From JAWLBY01 sp041687455 (lineage in GTDB: Bacteria; Pseudomonadota; Gammaproteobacteria; Xanthomonadales; Xanthomonadaceae), in assembly GCA_041687455.1 (NCBI GenBank), contig JAWLBY010000001.1, forward strand, positions 1 through 64,000: 64,000 nucleotides of DNA. Direction: 5' to 3'. The notes under the pieces were generated by a model. It searched no databases, was not told where the DNA came from, and saw nothing but the letters and a program-made list of their open reading frames with translations. Shown here in pieces: positions 24,234 to 33,661 of the stretch. Both the position numbers and the translations under genes were made by a program. The first letter of the stretch is position 1, and every line of letters starts with the position of its first letter.

Positions 24234-27200
24234 ATGCGGCTGCTGCGCTCACTGATCGGCAACCATCCGTTGGCGAACATCGCGTTCGTCGTCGTGATCC
24301 TGATGGGCCTGATCGCCTATTCGCGGATGCCGCGCGAGCAGGATCCGGAGATCAACTTCAACTGGGTCAACATCAGCACGGCGTTGCCTGGCGCCAGCGC
24401 GGCCGATGTCGAACAGCGCGTCACCAACCCGCTCGAGGACGCGATCCGCAACGTGCAGGACGTCAAGTTCGTCGCCAGCTCGTCGCGCGAGGGCGTATCG
24501 AACATCCTGGTCCGTTTCCGCGACGTTTCCGAGCGCGTGTTCGACAAGCGGGTCAACGACCTGCGCCGCGAGATCCAGAACAAGGCCGCCGACGAACTGC
24601 CGGTCGAGGCGCTCGACCCGAAGGTGCTGGAAATCACCACATCGAATGGCTTTCCGACCGCGATGGTCGTGCTGACCGGCCAGGCCGACGACGAAACGCT
24701 GCGCTACGCCGCGCGCACCGTGCGCGAGGATCTCGAACAGCTCGCCGGGGTCGACCAGGCACTGGCGATCGGCTTCCAGGAGCCGGAGCTGCTGGTCGAA
24801 TTCGATCCGGCCGCGCTTGCCGCGCGCGGCGTGCGCGCCAGCGAGCTGGCCGACGCGCTGCGCTTCTGGTTCCGCGATGTGTTCGCCGGCAAGCAGAAGA
24901 CCGAGTACGGCGAATGGCTGGTGCGGGTCAGCGGTACCGCGGCCGACCCGGAGCGGCTCGGTCGCTTCGAGCTGCACCTGTCGAGCGGCGCATCGGTGCC
25001 GCTCGATGCCGTCGCCCAGGTGCGCCGCGGCCGTGAGCCGCCGCGCATGCTGGCCGGCATGGACGGCCAGCCGGCCGTGCTGCTGTCGGTGACCAAGATC
25101 GGCTACACCAACACGCTGGAACTGGTCGAGCGGATCCGCGACTACATCACGCGGCAGAACACCGTGCTGGCGGCCAGCGGCCTGCGCCTGGATCTGTCCG
25201 ACGACCAGACCGTGCCGACCCGCGAGGCACTCGGCGTCATGCAGTCGAACGCCGCGATCGGCCTGCTGCTGGTGCTGGCGGTCTGCTGGCTGTTCCTCGG
25301 CTCACGGATATCGACGATGGTCGCGCTCGGCGTCGTGTTCTCGGTCTGCGGCGTGTTCGTGATGCTGACCACGGTCGGCTCGACGCTGAACGTGTCGGTG
25401 CTGCTCGGCATCGTCATCGTGCTCGGCATGCTGGTCGACGACGCAGTGGTCGTGGTCGAGGCGATCTATTTCCGGATCCAGCGCGGCATGCCGGCGATGG
25501 ACGCCGCGCTCGACTCGCTGCGCGAGGTCGGGCTGCCGGTGCTGGCCGCGGTGTCGACGACGATCGCGGCCTTCCTGCCGCTGATGCTGCTGCCCGGCAT
25601 CCTCGGCAGTTTCATGTTCATCATTCCGTTCGTGGTCTCGATCGGGCTCGCGGTCAGCCTGATCGAGGCGTTCTGGATGCTGCCGGCGCACGTCGCGACG
25701 ATGGGCCGGCACGCGATCACGCGCTCACGCACGCAGGCGCTGCGGGTGCGCTACACGCACTGGATCCGGGTTCGCTACACGCGCGCGCTGGTTCACGTGC
25801 TGCGCCGACCGGCACGCTATCTTGGCGCTGCAGCGTTGCTGTTCGTGCTGTCGCTCGGAGTCGTCGTGCTCGGCGCGGCAACCGGCCGCGGGCCGATCAA
25901 GTTCCAGTTCTTCGCCTTCGATCCGATCCGGCTGTTCTACGTCAGCGTCGACATGCCGACGGACGCGCCGATCGACGAAACGCTGGCGCGGACGTTCGAG
26001 GTCGAGAAGATCGTCCGCGCACATCTGCAGCCGGGCGAGGCACGATCGGTGGTGTCGTATGCCGGGATCAAGTTCACCGAGATGGAGCCGGTCTACGGCG
26101 ACATGTACGGGCAGATCGCGATTTCGCTGAATCCGTCCAGCGACGAGGCACGCGCGCTGGACGAGATCATCGAGTCGATGCGGCCGGCGATCGAGCAGGC
26201 GCCGGGGCGTTCACGCAATTCGTTCCTGAAACTGTCCGGCGGACCACCGACAGCCAAACCGATCAGCGTCAAGGTGCGAGCCGACGATTTCGACGAACTG
26301 CGTGCCGCCGCGGCGGCTGTCCGGCAGGCCATCGCGACGATTCCCGGCAGTCGCGACATCGTCGACAACGACGTCGCCGGGCGCGCCGAACTGGAGCTGC
26401 AGGTCGACATCGACGCGGTGCGCCGCGCCGGGCTCGACATCGGCACGGTCGCACGGCTGGTTCGCCTGCACGTCGACGGCGAAGTGGTCGCCGACATGCG
26501 TGACCGCGGCGAGAAACTCGAACTGCGAGTCAGGGCCGAGCCGCGCACGCTGGAGCGCGTCGATGCGCTGCTGTCCGACCCGATCGCGTTGCCGGGCGGC
26601 GGCACCACCCACCTCGGTGCATTGCTGAGCGCCGAACAGAAGACCAGCCCCGGTCTGATCCGGCACTGGAACCTGCGCCGCGCGATCACCGTCGAGGCCG
26701 ACCTCGACACGCAGCAAACCGATACCGTGCAGGCCAACCGGATGCTGCGCGAGCAGTGGGAGCAGATCCGCGTGCGCTTCCCGGGCGCCGACCTGGACTT
26801 CTCCGGCGAACTCGACGACATCGAGGAATCGCTCGACGCGATGGGGCCGCTGTTCCTGCTCGGCGTCGGCCTGATCTACCTGATTCTCGCCGCCCAGTTC
26901 CGCAGCTATTTCCAGCCGATGATGATCCTCGCCACGGTGCCGCTGGCATTCACCGGCGTCACCCTCGGCCTGATCGTGTCGCAGAATCCGCTGTCGCTGT
27001 ACACGCTGTACGGCGTAATCGCGCTGACCGGGATCGCGGTCAACGCCGCCATCGTGCTGATCGATGCGGCGAACGCGCGGCGCGCCGCCGGGATGCGCAC
27101 GCTGCATGCGACGATCTATGCCGCACGGCGCCGGGTGATCGCGATCCTGATGACCACCGCGACGACCATCGCCGGCCTGTCCTCGCTCGCGTTCGGATTC

Positions 27201-27332
27201 GGCGGCCAGTCGCTGCTGTGGGGGCCGGTCGCCGCCAGCATCGTATGGGGACTGGCGTTCTCGACCCTGCTGACGCTGTTCGTGGTACCGGTGCTGTACC
27301 GACAGTTCATGAAGCAGACGCAGCCGGTGTAG
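24234..27332 (+). CDS. RND (AcrB/MexB superfamily) efflux permease
   Basis: 1032 aa, the usual length for a 12-helix proton-driven pump. The first transmembrane helix follows the start (NHPLANIAFVVVILMGLIAY split by Leu/Ala). Large periplasmic loops lie at about 30-330 and 550-850. Transmembrane helix 4 contains GMLVDDAVVVVEA with the paired Asp of the proton relay. The RMPREQDPEINF segment near residue 35 is typical of non-AcrB members exporting various hydrophobic compounds. Substrate is not predictable. It forms an operon with the adaptor. A 10-bp inverted repeat follows at 27407-27435. Confidence 0.92.
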   Translation: MRLLRSLIGNHPLANIAFVVVILMGLIAYSRMPREQDPEINFNWVNISTALPGASAADVEQRVTNPLEDAIRNVQDVKFVASSSREGVSNILVRFRDVSERVFDKRVNDLRREIQNKAADELPVEALDPKVLEITTSNGFPTAMVVLTGQADDETLRYAARTVREDLEQLAGVDQALAIGFQEPELLVEFDPAALAARGVRASELADALRFWFRDVFAGKQKTEYGEWLVRVSGTAADPERLGRFELHLSSGASVPLDAVAQVRRGREPPRMLAGMDGQPAVLLSVTKIGYTNTLELVERIRDYITRQNTVLAASGLRLDLSDDQTVPTREALGVMQSNAAIGLLLVLAVCWLFLGSRISTMVALGVVFSVCGVFVMLTTVGSTLNVSVLLGIVIVLGMLVDDAVVVVEAIYFRIQRGMPAMDAALDSLREVGLPVLAAVSTTIAAFLPLMLLPGILGSFMFIIPFVVSIGLAVSLIEAFWMLPAHVATMGRHAITRSRTQALRVRYTHWIRVRYTRALVHVLRRPARYLGAAALLFVLSLGVVVLGAATGRGPIKFQFFAFDPIRLFYVSVDMPTDAPIDETLARTFEVEKIVRAHLQPGEARSVVSYAGIKFTEMEPVYGDMYGQIAISLNPSSDEARALDEIIESMRPAIEQAPGRSRNSFLKLSGGPPTAKPISVKVRADDFDELRAAAAAVRQAIATIPGSRDIVDNDVAGRAELELQVDIDAVRRAGLDIGTVARLVRLHVDGEVVADMRDRGEKLELRVRAEPRTLERVDALLSDPIALPGGGTTHLGALLSAEQKTSPGLIRHWNLRRAITVEADLDTQQTDTVQANRMLREQWEQIRVRFPGADLDFSGELDDIEESLDAMGPLFLLGVGLIYLILAAQFRSYFQPMMILATVPLAFTGVTLGLIVSQNPLSLYTLYGVIALTGIAVNAAIVLIDAANARRAAGMRTLHATIYAARRRVIAILMTTATTIAGLSSLAFGFGGQSLLWGPVAASIVWGLAFSTLLTLFVVPVLYRQFMKQTQPV

Positions 27333-27406
27333 CACGTGACGGTCTGCTGGCCGCCGCCACGGATGGCGCCACGGCGGAGCAAGCGCACAAGCGGCCGGTT
27401 CGCGAC

Positions 27407-27435
27407 TTGAAAGCGCCCTCAGCGAGCGCTTTCAA
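27407..27435. terminator. Inverted repeat between convergent genes, possible terminator
   Basis: TTGAAAGCGC (27407-27416) and its exact complement GCGCTTTCAA (27426-27435) are separated by a 9-base loop. It lies between the RND operon and the FHA gene, which converge here. There is no T-run, so it would be a weak or factor-assisted terminator. Confidence 0.5.
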
Positions 27436-27528
27436 CGAGCCGCCAGGGCGGCCCTGGCCCGCCACCCGGCAGAACAACGATGCAGCCAGCGATGTCCTGA
27501 TGGCGGGCCGATGCCCTGCGCCGACAAC

Positions 27529-28317
27529 TCAGAACATGCCGAGGAAATAGGCCGCCGCCGCTGCTCCTGCCGCCACGACGGCGATGCCGATACCGATCCA
27601 CATGCCTTTGCCGCTGCCCTGCGTCGGCTGCGGCAACTGCACGGTCGGCTTCTGCGACGACGGGATTTCCATGCCCGGCGCGACCAGCAGGAAGCGGATC
27701 GTGTCGAGGCGCAGCTCGTCGCCGGCCTTGAGCAGACCATGCTGGACCCGGTTGCCGTTGATGTAGGTGCCGTTCGCCGAGCCGAGATCCTCGACCGCGA
27801 GACCGTCCTGGGTCGGTTTGACCTGCGCATGGCGACGCGAGATCTCCTCGCTCGGGATGCTGATGTCGCATTCCTGCGCGCGACCGATCGTCATCGCCGA
27901 TGCGACCGGGAAGGTCTTGCCGAATGCCGCGCCGGACACGCCGCGCAGCACGAATTTCGGCACTGCCATGCGCAGCCGGGTCGCACCGGCGTCGGCGTCC
28001 AGCGTTTCCTGCTGCGCCGCCTGCGACGCCGCCTGCTCCATCACGACCAGCTTCATCTGCACGCCGTCGATGCCGAGCGTGTCGCCGCCGCGCACCGACA
28101 TCACGCCTTGCACGCGCTTGCCGTTGACGCTGACCTCGTTGCTCGGATCCGGCACCCGCAGCGTCACCGACTGGCCCTGCACCTGCAGCTCGGCATGCAC
28201 CGGCGCGATCGACGGCCGGTCCAGACAGACCTGCGCGTCCGGCGCGCTGCCGATCCGGTTGACACCGTCGCTGAGCAGTGCCTGGGAGTGTTCGCCGTTC
28301 GGGAAAATCAGCTTCAT
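27529..28317 (-). CDS. Double-FHA domain protein with C-terminal membrane helix
   Basis: 262 aa. The second FHA domain (about 120-215) is canonical: TIGRAQECDISIPSEEISRRHAQ then SANGTYINGNRV, with the phosphothreonine-binding Arg, Ser and Asn. The first (about 1-95) is degenerate (NRIGSAPDA, SIAPVHAEL, VSVNGKRV) and may not bind phosphopeptide. The C-terminus is one transmembrane helix (about 236-258). It should recognise a phosphothreonine target at the inner membrane. The Ser/Thr kinase gene lies 217 bases upstream in the same direction and is the likely source of that signal. GAGG precedes the ATG. Confidence 0.88.
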   Translation of the reverse strand: MKLIFPNGEHSQALLSDGVNRIGSAPDAQVCLDRPSIAPVHAELQVQGQSVTLRVPDPSNEVSVNGKRVQGVMSVRGGDTLGIDGVQMKLVVMEQAASQAAQQETLDADAGATRLRMAVPKFVLRGVSGAAFGKTFPVASAMTIGRAQECDISIPSEEISRRHAQVKPTQDGLAVEDLGSANGTYINGNRVQHGLLKAGDELRLDTIRFLLVAPGMEIPSSQKPTVQLPQPTQGSGKGMWIGIGIAVVAAGAAAAAYFLGMF

Positions 28318-28534
28318 CGGATCCTCGGGAGAAATGGACCGGCCTCGGCCGGCCGTCTGTCGCGCGCCAGCTTACCGCGGACCCGGCCTGTCCCGCAGCT
28401 TCATGGTGAATCCGGCCCGAAGCGCGAGCGCGATGGCGAGTCGACAGCGGCCGTGCGGCGATCCGAATCCGAAAAGCCGATGTGCAGCAGCGGCACACCC
28501 GCCGCGAACAGTGGTCGACCCGCGGCCGTCGCGA

Positions 28535-30964
28535 TCAGTGATCGAGTTCGCGCGCCAGCCGCAGCCCGACCGTGTTGAAGCCGTTGTCGGCCGGCAGCGA
28601 ATCGCGGATCGCCGCATCCGGTGTCGAATGCCAGCTTCGCCCGACCACGATCGCCTGGCGGCAGCCGGTGTCGCAGTCGGACACCCATTCGCGGACGTTG
28701 CCGACCGGATCGGCAAGTCCCGGGGCGACTGCCGGGAAGCTGCCGACCGGCGCAGTGCCGGCATGGCCGTCGTTGCAGTCGGCACCGTCGCGACCACCGA
28801 AGCGCGTGCGATAGGCGGAGTCGCGGAGATTGCTGCGGCAGGCCGCGGCCGGCGCCGAGGCCAGCGGCACGAGCTCGGCGGCGGTCGGCAGGCGGTAGCG
28901 CCGGCCGGTCTGCTCGGCGACCCAGGCGGCATACGCAGCGGCCATCGGCTGGTTGACGCAGACCACCGGATGATCATCGGTCTGGTTGATGTCGGGCGCC
29001 ATCCATGAGCGCTTGCGACTGATCGCGAACAGCGCGTCGCGATCGCGACAACGCGGCAGCTCGGCACCGAAACGCGCCTTGCCGGCCGCTTCCCACCATT
29101 GGCGGAACTGACCGACCGTGACTTCGGTGTGCCCGAGCGCGAGTGAATCGGAAACGACGACCATGTCAGGCCCGGCCCGCTCGCCGAGCGGGTCGTTGAA
29201 GCGATAGCCGATCGTGCCGAGTCGCGCGGCGTGCGCGAGACCCTGTTCGGCACCCTGATGACCGGGCAGCACCCGCAGCGCGCGCTCGAACGCGACGCGT
29301 GCGGCATCACGGTCCCAGCGTGCCAGCGCCGCCTCGCCACGCGCGCTCTCGGCGTCGGCAAAGCGGCGCCGCTCGGCCCGCACGGTGGCGAGCGCCGGCG
29401 CCGCGACCGGATGCTCGGCGGCGATCCGTTCGGCACCCGCCAGCGCATCGAGCCAGCCATCGAATTCGGTCGTCGGATCACGGCGGGCGATCAGAGCGAG
29501 ATAGGCCTGGGCGATGTCGGCAATGCCCTGCGTGGCTTCGGCATTGCCCGGTTCGATGGCCAGTGCAAGCTTGAAATCGGCCAGTGCATTGTCGTCGGCC
29601 GGCAAGGACAGCCGCAGCTTGCCGAGGTTGTCGCGACCGCGCCGCAGCAGCTCGGCGACCGGGTCCAGCACCGTATGCGGCTCGCCGTCGGGCGCGACGA
29701 ACGTCACTGGTTCGCTCTCGGGGCCGGCCACGGGCGGCTCGCCCACCGCCGCTGGCGCGGCACTGTCGTCGGTGCCGGGTGCAGCGACCATCAGCGTGAC
29801 CAGCGTCGTGTTCGCGACCGGCGGCGCGAGCGCCGGCGCTGCCTTGGTTGGGCTGCCGGCCAGCGGTTGCGGTGCCGGCGGTTCGCTGGCTCCGAGCGCC
29901 AGCCAGCCGGCCAGCAGCAACAGACCGACACCGATTGCCCCGGCAGTCAGGAACGGCCACGGCGGAAGCTGTTCGCGACGCAGCAAGGCCGGCAGCCGGG
30001 CGGCTGCCGACGCCAGTTCCGAGGGCAGCCGCCGCAGCGCGGCCGGAACACGCCAGCGCAGCCAGCGCGGCCACTGCAGGCGCTGCCGCAGCGGCTGCGG
30101 TGGCGGCGTCAGCACGCGGCGCGTCTGCGCGCTGATCACGGCCGGGCCGAGCGCGCGGAACTCCGCCGGTGCGACCTCGCGCAACCCTTCGATGAACGCC
30201 GCGCAGTCGGCGAAGCGGTCGGCCGGATCCTTGGCCATCGCCCGGTCGATCAGCGGCTGCCAGCGTGCCGCCTCGTCGGGCAACCGCGGCACCGGATCAT
30301 GGACGTGCGAGAACGCCACCGCAAAGCCGTCGGCAGCGTCGAACGGCGGCTTGCCGGCCACCGCCTCGAAACACAGCACGCCGAGGCTGTAGATGTCGGA
30401 GCGATGATCGACCTCGGCCCCGCGCGCCTGCTCGGGGCTCATGTAATGGCTGGTGCCGATCGACAAGCCGCTGGCGGTGATACGCGACGTCGAGGTGACC
30501 GCGCGGGCGATGCCGAAGTCGGTCAGGATCGGGGTGTCATGGGCGTCGAACAGGATGTTCGCCGGCGTCACGTCGCGGTGCACGTAGCCGCGCGCGTGGG
30601 CGAAACCGAGCGCATGGGCGACCGCGATCAGCACCCGCACCAGTTCCAGCTCGGACAGGCCGTCGCTCATTCGCGCAGCGAAATCGCCGGCTGTCAGCAA
30701 CTGCATCGAGAAATAATGCAGGCCTTCCGGAGTGACGCCGACGTCATAGACCGGCACCACGTGCGGATGATTCAGCGCCGCCAGCATTCGCGCTTCCTGC
30801 AGGAAGCGCTGCGAATAGACCGGATCCTGCGCGAGCTGGCGCGACATGACCTTGAGCGCGACGTCGCGATCGAGCAGCGTCTGCCGCGCACGGTATACCG
30901 TCGCCATGCCTCCGCGCCCGATCGGGCCGATCACGCTGTAGCCCGGAATTTGAACCACCAGCAC
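28535..30964 (-). CDS. Ser/Thr protein kinase fused to an FGE-sulfatase domain
   Basis: 809 aa. The N-terminal kinase (about 8-270) has the glycine loop GPIGRGGMATVY, Lys38, HRDVTPANIL with catalytic Asp131 and Asn136, Asp-Phe-Gly at 149-151, and SPEQARG. Thr133 replaces the Lys usual two residues after the catalytic Asp, a variant I know from other bacterial kinases. A membrane helix (about 340-362) is followed by a helical region (about 430-560). The C-terminal domain (about 575-806) resembles formylglycine-generating-enzyme folds: ALGHTEVTVGQFRQWW, RLPTAAEL, GNVREWVSD and a GLRLAR end. A kinase reporting from the periplasm, or using this domain to bind ligands, is plausible. It is upstream of the FHA gene. 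Confidence 0.88.
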   Translation of the reverse strand: MLVVQIPGYSVIGPIGRGGMATVYRARQTLLDRDVALKVMSRQLAQDPVYSQRFLQEARMLAALNHPHVVPVYDVGVTPEGLHYFSMQLLTAGDFAARMSDGLSELELVRVLIAVAHALGFAHARGYVHRDVTPANILFDAHDTPILTDFGIARAVTSTSRITASGLSIGTSHYMSPEQARGAEVDHRSDIYSLGVLCFEAVAGKPPFDAADGFAVAFSHVHDPVPRLPDEAARWQPLIDRAMAKDPADRFADCAAFIEGLREVAPAEFRALGPAVISAQTRRVLTPPPQPLRQRLQWPRWLRWRVPAALRRLPSELASAAARLPALLRREQLPPWPFLTAGAIGVGLLLLAGWLALGASEPPAPQPLAGSPTKAAPALAPPVANTTLVTLMVAAPGTDDSAAPAAVGEPPVAGPESEPVTFVAPDGEPHTVLDPVAELLRRGRDNLGKLRLSLPADDNALADFKLALAIEPGNAEATQGIADIAQAYLALIARRDPTTEFDGWLDALAGAERIAAEHPVAAPALATVRAERRRFADAESARGEAALARWDRDAARVAFERALRVLPGHQGAEQGLAHAARLGTIGYRFNDPLGERAGPDMVVVSDSLALGHTEVTVGQFRQWWEAAGKARFGAELPRCRDRDALFAISRKRSWMAPDINQTDDHPVVCVNQPMAAAYAAWVAEQTGRRYRLPTAAELVPLASAPAAACRSNLRDSAYRTRFGGRDGADCNDGHAGTAPVGSFPAVAPGLADPVGNVREWVSDCDTGCRQAIVVGRSWHSTPDAAIRDSLPADNGFNTVGLRLARELDH

Positions 30965-31148
30965 TCCCCACGGGGCAGAACCCCCATTCTACCGAGTCGG
31001 CGCGGCCGAACAGCACCGTCCATACCGACGGCCGGCGCCCGGTGGCCGGCGCCGCAGCGGTCACGCAAGCCTACCGGCCGGCACTGCCGTTGTCGCGCAT
31101 GCGCGAGCGTGCCTTGTGGGCGCCAGTCGACGCCCCCACACTGACGCG

Positions 31149-31460
31149 ATGACCGGCACCCTGATCGCCCTGCTGATCGTCGCCGCCGCCGTACTCGGCT
31201 GGTCGGCGACGCGCTCGATCGCCGATGCGGCGCGCCGCCACGGCCAGGCAGCCTGCGCGCGAGCCGGCGTCCAGTGGCTCGACCAGAACGTCGCGTTGAC
31301 CCGGCTCAGCCTGCGCCGCGACCGTGGCGGCCGCGTGCGGCTGCTGAGCCAGTACAGTTTCGACTACTCGCCGGATGGCATCAGCCGTTGCCGCGGCTCC
31401 ATGGCCCTGCTCGGCAGCGAGCTGCAGTGGATCACCGACCCGAGCCAGCCTCCGGGCTAG
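31149..31460 (+). CDS. DUF3301 small membrane protein
   Basis: 103 aa. One N-terminal membrane helix (about 3-20) precedes the DUF3301 pattern: ACARAGVQWLDQNVALTRL, a basic turn RRDRGGRVRLL, then YSFDYSPDGISRCRG. Function is unknown, though the family is common in gammaproteobacteria. The ATG at 31149 is chosen because it begins the hydrophobic helix; an earlier start would add eleven polar residues. It is transcribed away from the kinase gene and has no partner gene. Confidence 0.78.
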   Translation: MTGTLIALLIVAAAVLGWSATRSIADAARRHGQAACARAGVQWLDQNVALTRLSLRRDRGGRVRLLSQYSFDYSPDGISRCRGSMALLGSELQWITDPSQPPG

Positions 31461-31799
31461 CAGCCAGGATATTTCATGGGGGGGTGCGGATGATCGCGCC
31501 GGGCTTTGCGGCGACCGCAAGGCGCGACGACCCTGAGTGGCAGGCCGCACTTGGGGGAGGAGCAACGCAGCGATCGCCGCAAAGGACAAGCGAGGGCCGC
31601 GCCAGCGGAGAATCGCGGCGGACCAGCTTGTACCTCGCGCGTTCTTCCGGCGCAGTGAGCGATCGATCGACGAGAGGCGTGCCTCGACAAGCCGCGTGCG
31701 GCAGGCAGTGGGCGGCCGGATCGAGGCGGTGCCGGATCGACGCGACGTGGGATCGAGCGAGCGCCGCCTGCATCGGCGACAGGTAGAGGTTCGACGGGG
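31461..31799. other. 339-base intergenic region with a long-range inverted repeat
   Basis: Lies between two convergent genes (DUF3301 and sspB). No open frame here shows family features on either strand, although frames are open because the DNA is GC-rich. CTTTGCGGCGA (31504-31514) is repeated exactly inverted as TCGCCGCAAAG (31574-31584), enclosing 59 bases; there are other G-runs (GGGGGGG near 31480, TTGGGGGAGG near 31551). It could be a dispersed repeat relic or a structured RNA; I recognise no known RNA family. Confidence 0.45.
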
Positions 31800-32216
31800 C
31801 TACTTGACCACTCGCAGGTGCGGCCGTTTCGGCGCATCGCCGCCGCCATCCGGTTCGGGCTCGGGCGCCGGGCCGTCGTCGGTCGGCAGGTCTTCCTGCG
31901 GCAGCATCATGCCCTGCCCGGTCTCCTGCGCGTAAATCGCCTGTACTGCCTGCACCGGCACCTGCACCGAATGGCTGACACCGGAGAATCGCGCCATGAA
32001 GCTGATCACGTCGTTGCCGAGCTGCAGGTTCGCCACCGCACGAGCTGCGACGTTCAGTACGACGCGACCGTCCTTGACCGCATGCCGGGGCACGTGGACA
32101 TGGTCGAGTTCGGCATCGACCAGCAGGTACGGCGTCATGCCGTTGTCGTTGATCCACTCGTACATCGCCCGGATCAGATACGGGCGGTTGGACGTCATCG
32201 GCTGCGGTGCGGTCAT
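31800..32216 (-). CDS. sspB: ClpXP adaptor SspB
   Basis: 138 aa. It delivers ssrA-tagged peptides from stalled ribosomes to the ClpXP protease. The substrate-binding domain (about 8-110) follows the family closely: NRPYLIRAMYEWINDN, then VLNVAARAVANLQLGND, RFSGVSHSV and AIYAQETG. An acidic flexible linker leads to the ClpX-binding tail HLRVVK at the extreme C-terminus, nearly the same as in E. coli. The ATG is fixed by its four-base overlap with the sspA stop. It is the second gene of the sspA-sspB operon. Confidence 0.95.
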   Translation of the reverse strand: MTAPQPMTSNRPYLIRAMYEWINDNGMTPYLLVDAELDHVHVPRHAVKDGRVVLNVAARAVANLQLGNDVISFMARFSGVSHSVQVPVQAVQAIYAQETGQGMMLPQEDLPTDDGPAPEPEPDGGGDAPKRPHLRVVK

Positions 32217-32848
32217 GCCGGGAGCTCGCGGAGCCCCTTCTCCTCGTGCGTCAGGCTGCGCACGAAGCCCGGATTGCGGAAGATGCGCATGCCGTAGTCC
32301 TCGATCGGTTTGGCCTCTTTCGGCAGGCTGATCCCGAGCGCCGGCAGGCGCCAGATGATCGGTGCCAACGCGCAGTCGGCCAGGCTCATCTCGGGATTCA
32401 GGAAGAATTTGGTCGCCCGGAACAGCGGCAATGAACCGAGCAGCAGCTCCTTGAGCCGCTTGCGTCCGGCCTCGACCTGCGCCTTGCTGCCATTCTGGAT
32501 TGCCTGCACGTTCGGCACCCATTCGTGCTCGAGGCGCAGCATCGCCAGCCGCAGCCGCGCGCGCGACAGCGGATCGACCGGCATCAGCGGCGGATGCGGA
32601 TAGCGTTCGTCCAGGTACTCGGACACCACCGAGGCGGCGTACAGCACCAGATCACGTTCGACCAGCGTCGGCACCGAATGGTACGGATTCAGGTCGATCA
32701 GGTCTTCCGGCGGGTTGGCCGGATCGACCGGAACCATGTCGTAGGTGACGCCCTTGGCCGCCAGCACCAGACGAACGCGGTGGCAGACGACGCAGTCACG
32801 CGCCGAGAACAATGTCAGGGTGTTTCGCATCCGCGGACTCGCTGCCAT
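32213..32848 (-). CDS. sspA: Stringent starvation protein A (RNA-polymerase-associated GST-fold protein)
   Basis: 211 aa, GST fold without enzyme activity in the known family. The thioredoxin-like N-terminal half starts LTLFSARDCVVCHRVRL and has LNPYHSVPTLVERDLVLY. The helical C-terminal half includes SLADCALAPIIWRLPALG. SspA binds RNA polymerase and alters promoter use in starvation and acid stress. The start may be Met1 or Met7 (MRNTLTLF), the latter closer to E. coli SspA. It overlaps sspB by four bases. In many gammaproteobacteria, as here, it lies directly downstream of the cytochrome bc1 genes. Confidence 0.93.
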   Translation of the reverse strand: MAASPRMRNTLTLFSARDCVVCHRVRLVLAAKGVTYDMVPVDPANPPEDLIDLNPYHSVPTLVERDLVLYAASVVSEYLDERYPHPPLMPVDPLSRARLRLAMLRLEHEWVPNVQAIQNGSKAQVEAGRKRLKELLLGSLPLFRATKFFLNPEMSLADCALAPIIWRLPALGISLPKEAKPIEDYGMRIFRNPGFVRSLTHEEKGLRELPA

Positions 32849-32932
32849 GTGGCGCTCTCCCGGCCGGCCGAACGGTGGCCGACGCCGCCCGGATGCAGCC
32901 CGAGCGGCGTCCCCTAGCCACCAGTGTGCACG

Positions 32933-33661
32933 TCAGTGCACGTCGCGCCAGTACTCCTTCTTGAGCAGCCAGGCGAGGAACGTGAAGGCGGCCAGGAACA
33001 GAATAACCCAGACGCCCAACGTGCTGCGCTTCATCGCCGCCGGCTCACCGACGTAGGCGAGGAAGTTCGTGATGTCGCGCACGGTCCGCTCGAACTCGGC
33101 CTCGCTGACCACCCCGTCGCCGGCCTTCTCGAGCCGCTCGACGTGGGCGGCACCGCCGCTTGCGGCATAGACCGCCCGCTGCGGGCCCTGCAGTTGCCAG
33201 AGTACGTTCGGCATGCTGGCACCCGGGAGCACGGTGTTGTTCCAGCCGCTCGGACGCGACTCGTCGACATAGAACGACTTCAGGAACGTGTAGGTCCAGT
33301 CGGGACCGCCGATCTTGGAACGGGCGACCAGCGACAGGTCCGGCGGAGCCTTGCCAAACCAGGCCTCGCCATCGGCCGGTGCCATCGATGTCTGGATCGT
33401 TTCGCCGAACTTTGAGTCGGTGAAGATCAGGTTCTGTTCGGTGAGCTGCTGGGAAATGCCGAGATCGTCGGCCAGTCGCGAATAGCGCTGGAAGTCGAGC
33501 GAGTGGCAACCCGAGCAGTAGCTCATGAACAGGGCGGCGCCGCGCTGCAGCGACGCGCGGTCGCTCAGGTTGACGTTCGCCGACTGCAGTTGCCCACCGC
33601 CGGCGGCGAAGGCCAGCGACGGAACGGCGGCGATCAGGAGAGCGGCAAGGCGCTTAGTCAT
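32933..33661 (-). CDS. petC: Cytochrome c1 of the bc1 complex
   Basis: 242 aa. Signal peptide at about 1-20 (LAFAAGGG), then the haem c site Cys49-Ser-Gly-Cys52-His53. The axial methionine is probably in the GASMPNVLW segment near 165. The C-terminal anchor helix is WVILFLAAFTFLAWLL. It accepts electrons from the Rieske protein and passes them to soluble c-type cytochromes. Last gene of petABC, overlapping the cytochrome b gene by eight bases. Confidence 0.95.
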   Translation of the reverse strand: MTKRLAALLIAAVPSLAFAAGGGQLQSANVNLSDRASLQRGAALFMSYCSGCHSLDFQRYSRLADDLGISQQLTEQNLIFTDSKFGETIQTSMAPADGEAWFGKAPPDLSLVARSKIGGPDWTYTFLKSFYVDESRPSGWNNTVLPGASMPNVLWQLQGPQRAVYAASGGAAHVERLEKAGDGVVSEAEFERTVRDITNFLAYVGEPAAMKRSTLGVWVILFLAAFTFLAWLLKKEYWRDVH

